Shown here in pieces: positions 11,228 to 64,000 of a stretch of 64,000 nucleotides of DNA. The stretch lies in the NCBI GenBank assembly GCA_907164885.2, contig OU015493.1:120948193-121012192 (forward strand), read 5' to 3'. A program made the translations under genes and the position numbers. The DNA comes from Dolomedes plantarius (Eukaryota > Arthropoda > Arachnida > Araneae > Dolomedidae). Numbering within the stretch: the first letter of the stretch is position 1; the number at the start of each line of letters is the position of its first letter. The notes below the pieces were generated by a model. That model saw only the letters and a list, made by a program, of their open reading frames with translations. It made no database searches and was not told the DNA's origin.

Positions 11228-11820
11228 AAGATTAACTGCTTTATAAAAACTGCAAGTGTAATGCATCACAAAGTTTGCATGTACTACAGTTTGTATCTCA
11301 CCCTCACATACTTTTTGTCAATTTATGTTTAGTTCACATTATTGCTACTGAGATTTTAAATTCATAAAACTTACTAAGTGGCAGTATGAACTGTTTACTT
11401 CTTATGTATAATAAATATGGTACTGAGAATAAAGGTTTGAATGCCGTAATATTTCCAATTTTTACCACTTTTGCAGAGGACCTGTTCTCATAAATTCAAA
11501 AATTATGCAAAGCTGATTGTGTAGGTATGTGTATACAGAATGCAATGTCATATGATAATCAACTTGAAATTTAGTTGTATAGTGTGAATGGAGAACAGAC
11601 ATTTCATCATGTAGAGTAAAACTCTAATATAATCATGTACAAATTTGTGATAATGTGCATTATAGTGTCAAAAGCCTTTCAAAATGATGAAAAAAAAATT
11701 AGAGTAAGATCATATTGTACCCTTCTTTGGTGATGGTTAAATTTGTGTATAATTTATCCCATGAATATGGAATCTACTACTGGCTTAAAATATCATTTCA
11801 CAAATATTTCTTTATGATCC
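11228..11820. other. Intergenic, nothing recognised
   Basis: AT-rich sequence between the Merlin element and the Helitron helicase scrap. No open frame, RNA gene or repeat structure that I can support. Confidence 0.4.
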
Positions 11821-11909
11821 ACATGTTTTGTATAAATTCTCTCCGAGTCTTTTACTAATATCCCCTGTTCCATGCGGCCAATAATTTTGATTTTCACGTC
11901 AAGAGATTG

Positions 11910-12050
11910 CTATATTCCGGACATTGCCACATAAAGCTGACCATGACTAAAAACAGGATCACGAAAATATATGCCAACCTTTTCGAATGTTTGAAATTTG
12001 TGGATGGTCATGACACATAATAGTTTCACTGGAAATTGTTTATGTCTCAT
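11910..12050 (-). pseudogene. Helitron-type Pif1 helicase C-terminal remnant
   Basis: From ATG 12050 the minus strand reads MRHKQFPVKLLCVMTIHKFQ then TFEKVGIYFRDPVFSHGQLY, and ends at a TAG at 11910 after VAMSGI. This matches the conserved C-terminus of Pif1-like helicases of Helitrons (FPVKLAFAMTINKSQGQTFE, then HGQLYVALSRV). No Rep domain or Helitron end is visible nearby. A sister fragment lies at 13880-14029. Confidence 0.75.
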
Positions 12051-12440
12051 CATAAATGAAAGGCTTGTGTTAGTTGGAGTTAAGTCTATTCATAAAGACA
12101 GTTTGATTCTTTGAAGTTCCCATCAGGAATTGTGGAGCAGTCAAAATCTTTTTTAAAAAGTAGAGTTTGCAAAATATTTGCTCCAGGATACCTAAATTCA
12201 CTCCTTGAGTGATATATATTTGTCTCTACTCATCATCAACAGTGAAAGCTTATTGTTAATTAATGTATATTTTGCCAATACAGGTGAAATGCCATCCAAC
12301 CTACCACATGGCAACTAAATTTTTTGAAGCCAATAATGTGCCAAAAATGGCAGCCTTTGTTTCTAGCATACTTAACATGCTTAAATTTGTAACCTTATAT
12401 TTATAAACATGAGGCGCAGTGTTAGCCTCATTCATATATA

Positions 12441-12685
12441 TGAGGCGGTGAAAGGCAAAGTGGTGTAAGTCAGTAAGTCAAGTGGTGTAATTCCAAAGCA
12501 TTTTACTGCAAAAACTACAAAAAATTCCATGATAAATTGAACAAATTATAATTCATAATAGTTATTACAATATTGCAAATAATAATTATTTGCTATTCCA
12601 CTATAAATTGAACATGGAGATTACATTTTTGCCCTCAAATAAAAAAAGTTGAAAATGTGACTTACACCAATTTGCCTTTGACCGC

Positions 12686-12689
<4 letters not shown>
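12441..12689. mobile_element. TIR element (249 bp), superfamily unknown
   Basis: Termini TGAGGCGGTGAAAGGCAAAG and, in reverse complement, TGAGGCGGTCAAAGGCAAAT extend as a roughly 30-bp inverted repeat through TGGTGTAAGTCA. The element is embedded in (AT)n, so the target duplication cannot be read. There is no coding sequence. It lies just beyond the 3' end of the XPB gene and could overlap its 3' UTR. Confidence 0.65.
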
Positions 12690-12725
<36 letters not shown>

Positions 12726-12902
12726 AGCATGCATGCACACACACGCATTAGTAATTTGAAATGAAAAGTTATGTTTTTTGATATGAGTGGTTAAATATTC
12801 TAATTAGGTCATTAAATCAGACATACAAAACATAAAAAACATTTAATTAAGACATTATACAAAACACGTGTATACAGTATAACAATATAAAGAATATGCA
12901 AT

Positions 12903-58266
<45,364 letters not shown>

Positions 58267-58809
58267 AATTTGACTTATCAAACGTCAAAAGTGGAAATAT
58301 ATCAAAATAAAATATGAATTTTTAGATTTTAAACTATTACGTTTCAGTTTTAGAGGAACAATACTTAGAAACTATTCACAGCAGCACAATGACGGACACG
58401 AGAGAACCCATCATATTTACAAAACAAATGTGAGCTTGTAAGGATTCATTCAGTAGGAAGAACGGTTTGAATCATTCGAGAAGAGCTGTTTGAGTAAATG
58501 CTCATAAATTCAAACTTATAAATTCATCAAATCTAATTTATTATGTTTTTATTATTGTATTCTATAACTGTGAGTGTGCAATCTGTGTCATATAAAATTC
58601 CTTTTGACATAAATTTTAGCAGTTTGATTTGCAGCACGTTGCCTACATACAGCTTCATCGTGAATTCGACTCGAAGACACGAAAACAAACTATGAACCTT
58701 TTAAAATCTGTTTGACAGTCTTTCGTCTGTTAGGTGTTTTTATTCAGTATGCATTGTATACCTAGCCGTGTAGTTGTTTTTCATTGAAATATTAAAGCTA
58801 TTTCTCACC
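58267..58809. promoter_or_regulatory. Shared divergent promoter region of XPB and KLHL18
   Basis: Only 543 bp separate the XPB ATG (minus) from the KLHL18-like ATG (plus), so both 5' UTRs and promoters must lie here unless upstream non-coding exons exist. I see no clear TATA box at a supported start site and no strong CpG island. It is inferred from position only. Confidence 0.6.
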
Positions 58810-58920
58810 ATGGCTACTGAAGATAGTGTAACTTTCGTTCAAAAAGATTTGGCTGAAACATTATTTCCTGTATTTGAAGAAATTAAAAGACTTGGAAAAC
58901 TTTGTGACGTTACTCTTAAG
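58810..58920 (+). CDS. KLHL18: First coding exon of KLHL18-like BTB-Kelch protein (partial)
   Basis: ATG 58810 in context CTCACCATGG gives 37 codons, MATEDSVTFVQKDLAETLFP then VFEEIKRLGKLCDVTLK, followed by donor GTAAGC in phase 0. The F/V-MEEIRRQGKLCDVTLK-like stretch starts the BTB domain of KLHL18, a predicted substrate adaptor for CUL3 ubiquitin ligase. The rest of BTB, BACK and Kelch repeats must lie beyond 64000; I saw no second exon in the remaining 5 kb. Another KLHL paralogue cannot be excluded from 37 residues. Confidence 0.78.
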
Positions 58921-59463
58921 GTAAGCATTATGTTTTTGTAATACCATAAAACAGGAATAACAAAAAACCTTGTGTTTTGCCATATCGTTATGTGATTTTT
59001 CTGGAGGTACAACTGATTATTAAGATTAATTTTCACCAGGTTTGTTTGTATGACAAGTTAATCGATGAATTGATATTCTAACGAACTTAGAGTTCCAAAC
59101 TAAAATAAAGTAAATAATCTCAGTTACGTAAATTGTTATTCTTTAATTGATTTTTTGAGAAGTCTAAGTTAGTTTTAACTTTGAATTATTTTTTTTTCTG
59201 CATTATTTAAAAATATCTTTAAACTTTTTTCTTAATTGGTATATTTGACCATTTTCAATTCTTACTCCTGTTGCCATTTGAGCATATTATTTGCATGTTA
59301 ACTTCTTTATTCCTTATCTCCTGTTTTCATACAGTGCAAGATTTACCTGTTCTGAGTACTTAGAGATCAACCAGAGAGTGTTTTCTCTGTGTCCTTCATG
59401 TTTATCTAGAAAATTCAAACTATAGAAACAATAGAATTTTTATCAAATGCTATAAAAAATTTA

Positions 59464-60759
59464 GGGTGAAGTGGGATAAGTGAGAACGTGGGCTTAAAAC
59501 CCTAAAAAATTTAACTTTTAAAAAAAATCAAGTGTACTTTGTAGAGAAATTCTTGCTCTACTGTTATGCTTAGTTTTTATTTACAGAAAAAATTTGTAAA
59601 ATGGAAAATTTTTATACCTACCAAACCCTTGCATTTTAACTATGGTACCCAAGTTTGAGTACTAGCCAAAAAGAAAATCAAAACTAATTAACCATAACAC
59701 AGTTATTTTGAAAACACCCACTTATTCATTAAGAAATGAAGAATACAGATAAAATATATAAAACCCAATTTTTTGCAATATTACTTCAGTACTGCAGGGT
59801 TTTTTTCTTGTCTCATGAAGATTTTGTGTCGGACAAGTGAGAACATGAAGATTGAAGCAAGTGAGAACAACAGTTCTCACTTGCCCCATATAATAAAAAA
59901 AAACCTACCTTTGTGTTATAACAGCCATATAAATAGTTTTTTTCCTCCTAACATATGTTTTCTAGAGAAATTTCATAACCAACCACCTTTTGCCATGTTT
60001 CTCTAACAGCTGATGATTGTTTCTAATTTCTTAACATGCAAAAATAGTAAATTATGCAACTGAAACTAGTTTTTTTGTTGTAGGTTTAAATAAGTGAATT
60101 GTAATAAACTAACTTGTTTAGGCTAATTCTTAGTGAATGTGAGTGGAGTGGACGTTACAAACTGTGTGTGAATATATTGAATTTCTAATTCTGTTGTCAC
60201 TATTTCTGAGTTGCCTTTTGTACCAGATGGTGACTTATAAGTGCTCCTGAAAAACATGATGAATTAATTTTTTCTGTGTGTTTTTGGTCCTTCAATATTC
60301 AGTAGGGCCTAAACAAATGAAAATTTTTTTTGGAACTTCTAACATACATTTGTTACTCTAAAACAAATAATACAAATATACTTATTTTGTTAATATTTGG
60401 ATGTTGATGATGCTGCTAACTTGAATGACAAATACCTCCACAAAGAAAGAATGTGTTAAAAAAAAAAAAAAAACTTTTGTTCAGCATGAAATATCTATTC
60501 TTTCCCTTGCCCTACTTATTTTGCTATAAGCAACTATGATTTATTGGGACCTGCATTCCCACTTGCCCCAAGTGCGGGGACAAGTGAGAGCACAAAACAC
60601 AAAAACTTATAAATATTTACAGCAGAAAAGTTGTGAATAGATTAAAAAAAAATAAAACTTTAAATGTAGAACATAACCAAAAGTATGTATACAACCAAAA
60701 GTCTGTAGATTCAAAGTGGAACTATATGATTTTGTGTTATCACTTACCCCACTTCACTC
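59464..60759. mobile_element. TA-flanked TIR element with AAGTGGG-type repeats
   Basis: Termini GGGTGAAGTGGGATAAGTGA and, in reverse complement, GAGTGAAGTGGGGTAAGTGA lie between TA dinucleotides (59462-59463, 60760-60761). The motif CAAGTGAGAAC, or its inverse, recurs internally near 59840, 59870 and 60580. It is about 1.3 kb with no intact transposase. The TA target suggests a Tc1/mariner/pogo relative; the CAG start typical of Tigger is missing. Confidence 0.6.
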
Positions 60760-61322
60760 TATAGAGAATTTTTGTATTTAAATGCTTGTATGAAATAAAA
60801 GGCTAATATACTAATTTTTATAACATATACTTTTATAGGTATTTTATTGTAGAATTAAATTAAAAAAATCTCAAAGTATAGATGAACTGACATAGAATGA
60901 TAATATTGTAGTAAACTGAAAAGCTCATACAATACTCTTTCTCATTTGATCTAAACATGGCTAGCTATTCTATATGCTAACATTACTTGGCAGTTATAGC
61001 TGTATCTGTATTAGTATGTATCATTAATAAAAATATAGTTATATCCTAGGAAATTAATATTGTTGCTGTCTATATTGCAATATTTTTTTTCTTCAGGCTC
61101 CTCATTCAAATACACATATCTTGTGCTTCCACAAAGTGAGCCCGTGTTTAAATATTTGAGAAGGCATTGATTTTCCTGAGCTGTTCCCTTATAGGGAGTA
61201 CTGTTAGTCCATCTATATAGTGCTTCCATAATAAAATAGTTTACAAATTCACTGTGGGGATGAGCTAATGCTCTCAGAGCAAAGTACCTGCTGCATTTGG
61301 AATGCATATATATATATATATA

Positions 61323-63053
61323 TCTATATAAATAAAGCAGAGTGTCTCTATGTATGTATGTATGTATGTATGTAACATATACAAATCTACATTTCTTGAC
61401 GAATCTAATTGAAACTTCGTATACTTATGTTTTGAAGCCTGGAGATAATTCTAATATAAGTTTGGAAGCTTTAAAATGCTTATATATAAATACAGTTTTT
61501 AAATAATATTTCATCTCAAGCCGTTGGAATCAATCATTCATATAAACTGCGCATGCACAGCTGGATGTTACAAGGTAAATAAACGCATTGAATATTGTTA
61601 ATTAGTAGTTGTTTGGTGTTATTTAAAGTTAATTTTTCTTACATTACTCCTTTTATTTTATTTTCATTAATCCTTTTTTACTTGGCTAATTTTCAATATA
61701 CAGATTACCGTTGAACTCTTTACTGTTGAAACCCCTATGTGACTTGCGATTATTTACTTTCTGAAATTTGGTTATTAGGTATTTTACATATTGTGTTTGT
61801 ACTTCAGAATGTTTAGTATACTGTATTTTATATTGTTCTTAATTTTACAATTCACGATGTACTGTTAAAAGCTTAAAAATTAGTATATCTTAACTAAAAA
61901 TAATCGGTCTAAACTTAAGCACAGTTTTGCGATTTATTTACGGTTAACTATGTTTGTGTTTAGCTATTCCATTTGTTTGTTTTAAAAATGGTTTTTTAAA
62001 GGTTTTTTTGGTGCTTTATGGTGAAATAGAACTTAAAAATTAAAAAAAGGAACAAAAACTTACCTGTAAATAGCATATTTTTTTTATAAATTGGTCAATT
62101 TGAAGTAATTTTTATTGAAATTTAGCTAAAACGCCTATCACTCTCCACAAAATCCTAATGCTAATATTTTAATTTCCTTCTCACACATGATACATATGAC
62201 AGTTATCTTCAAAATGGCCTACAATCTAAGAGAAAATTTTAAAATGTAAAAATACTACATGTAATTTTATGTTCTAATATGAAAATTTTCCCCGAGAAAG
62301 AATATTCAAATAAAGTAGTGCTATTTTACCATAAAAGACCAAGAAAATCTTTTAAAAACTTGACTCCAAACGCAGAATATTAATCTGAAATTTAGCTAAA
62401 ACGCCTATCACTGTCCACAAAATCCTAATGCTAATATTTAATTTTCTTCGCACACATGACACATATGACAGTTATCTTCAAAATGGCCTACAATCTAAGA
62501 GAAAATTTTAAAATGCAAAAATAATACACGCAATTTTATGTTCTAATATGAAAATTTTCTCCGATTTTTAATATGAAAATTTTCTCCAATTATAACACAA
62601 TTTCCTTAGCAATACAAAAACAAACAAAAGTGAAAACAGTATGGGACTATCACAGAAATATTCCACAGTTTTAACAGTAATCCGTATATTGGGAATTAAC
62701 CCAGTAGAAAAGGATTAATGAAAAAAAGAAAACTAAAGGAGTAATATTAGAAAATTAACTTTAAATAACTACGAAATAACAAATCCATGCGTTCACTTAC
62801 CTTGGACATCTAGAATTAACATATAGTGGGTGCGCATGCGCAGTTCTTATGAATAATTGATTCCATCATCTGGAGATGAAATATTATTTAAAAACTGTAT
62901 TTATTTAGAATTATTTTAAAGCTTCCAAACTTATCTTAGAATTATCTGAAGGCTTCAAAACATAAGTATACCAAGTTTCAACCAGATTCGTCAAGAAATG
63001 TAGATTTGTATACGTTACATACGTACATAGACACTTTGCTTTATTTATATAGA
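61323..63053. mobile_element. Foldback element with ~400-bp inverted arms
   Basis: The arm at 61323-61735 is repeated inverted at about 62650-63053. Both outer ends read TCTATATAAATAAAGC..GTGTC, which resembles a Helitron 5' end. Shared arm blocks include TACATTTCTTGACGAATCT, TTATGTTTTGAAGCC and CATTAATCCTTTT. Between the arms are two direct repeats of about 175 bp (62123-62300, 62391-62570) sharing AAACGCCTATCACT. No coding sequence. Confidence 0.8.
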
Positions 63054-63574
63054 TAGATATATGTTTTGCCCCGTAAAATAAAAATATATTTATTGTATTA
63101 TTTTAGTCCTTTTTGTTAAAAAAATATGTTAAAAGCTGAATGCTTCAAAGGAAATATATTTTTCAAAATATTAATATGTTTACATTCGAATCCTTTTAAG
63201 TTAGATTCTCCTCATGGTTCCAATTCTTTAGAAATGTGTCCAACTTATAGATTTCGTTATGCATTATTGGTACTATAGCTTTTTGCAGTAAATATCTTGA
63301 ACTCTGAACAATATCCACCCTCCTCGAAATAATATTTAATATGTAATAACTATTTTTTTACATTATAATATACCTAACTGGTTTAATATTGTCAAATGAT
63401 TAACATATTTCATTTTAATGTAACTAAATATAGTCTAATTTTTTATATTATTAGTTTCCTTTTCATTTACTTAAATTCAAGTTGAATACATTTAAAATTA
63501 ATGCATCTTCCCCTCAAAAAAGCAGAGAATAGAATAAACAAACTGAAAAACTTTGCTTACCATATTTATATATA

Positions 63575-64000
63575 CAGTGGACGCTCGTTAATTCGAACTC
63601 GAAGGTTCTGAGAAAAAATTTCGAATTATCCGATGTTAAGAGAAAATATATAACTTTAAATGTGTATCACTGAAGAAGAAACTCTCTTAGTATGTATAAC
63701 CCCAGAAAATATATTATACTATGTTATCTAAAGTTAAACATATTAAAAAGCAATACAGACTTACCTTAATCATAAAATGAAGCAGAAGATATGCAGTAGA
63801 AAGTAAACTTTTATTAAAAATATGAATTACACTTTTGGGAAAAACTGTAAAATGGATGTTTGGTTCTATTTATAATGCCTACATTGTTCAGCCAGCTTCT
63901 CGATTTGAAGTAAACATTTCAATTCATTTTCAGAGGAAGGTTCCATCTGAATAAATGCTATCAGAGTTTTAATAGAGTCCATTATGGCTTTGTCCATTAT
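63575..64000 (-). mobile_element. Tigger-type element, second copy, cut by window edge
   Basis: It starts CAGTGGACGCTCGTTAATTC after TA and follows 42072 almost base for base. It has the C-terminal transposase tail on the minus strand but lacks the LINE. It supplies the empty site TCTAAAGTT near 63726. The right end lies outside the window. Confidence 0.88.

Larger units (their letters stand above)
58921..64000 (+). other. KLHL18 intron 1 (partial)
   Basis: More than 5 kb of intron reaching the window edge. It contains a TA-flanked TIR element (59464-60759), a foldback element (61323-63053) and the left part of a Tigger relative (63575 onward). Confidence 0.7.

Overview
The window is AT-rich animal nuclear DNA. 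It contains spliced genes with GT-AG introns up to about 6.4 kb, abundant (AT)n tracts and many DNA transposons of animal type (Tc1/mariner, Tigger/pogo, Merlin, hAT, Helitron, piggyBac traces) plus LINE fragments. This content suggests an arthropod, perhaps a chelicerate such as a spider, but that is inference from gene structure and repeat content; nothing here fixes the species.

Two host genes are supported. The first fills most of the window on the minus strand: a complete ERCC3/XPB gene, the 3'-5' DNA translocase/helicase subunit of TFIIH. Twenty coding exons from 58266 down to 12903 join in phase with consensus splice sites and give a 773-residue protein. Walker A, DEVH, RED and helicase motif VI are all present. 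The second starts divergently on the plus strand at 58810: the first coding exon of a BTB-Kelch protein, best matched to KLHL18, whose other exons lie beyond the right edge. The two start codons are 543 bp apart, so they probably share a bidirectional promoter region.

Left of XPB (1-12.9 kb) there is no host gene that I can support. The region holds a hAT end, a LINE endonuclease remnant, an inverted-repeat MITE, two DD41D-type mariner copies, a direct duplication of about 1.2 kb carrying two later hAT-type insertions with 8-bp target duplications, a decayed Merlin element, a Helitron helicase remnant and a small TIR element.

The XPB introns are the main reservoir of mobile DNA. Intron 19 holds a Tc1 element with long IR/DR-type ends, a Helitron helicase scrap and a piggyBac-like zinc-finger scrap. 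Intron 18 holds SINEs. Intron 16 holds SINEs, a hAT MITE and two abutting Helitron-like elements. Intron 15 holds a small pogo-type MITE. Intron 14 holds a nearly complete Tigger with a mutated catalytic Asp, another pogo-type element and a third DD41D mariner. Intron 12 holds an unusual palindrome-rich TIR element. Intron 11 holds a hAT MITE. Intron 7 holds a Tigger relative disrupted by a LINE, plus an old mariner. Intron 6 holds a Helitron. Intron 4 holds a large compound microsatellite. Intron 1 holds a perfect 362-bp tandem duplication and a Merlin-related MITE. KLHL18 intron 1 holds a TA-flanked TIR element, a 1.7-kb foldback element and the left end of a second copy of the intron-7 Tigger relative. 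That second copy supplies the empty site that defines the LINE insertion.

I found no gene cluster, defence locus, CRISPR array or other undescribed multi-gene system. The interesting content is nested transposon archaeology: several insertions can be dated relative to each other because the window itself contains both filled and empty sites.
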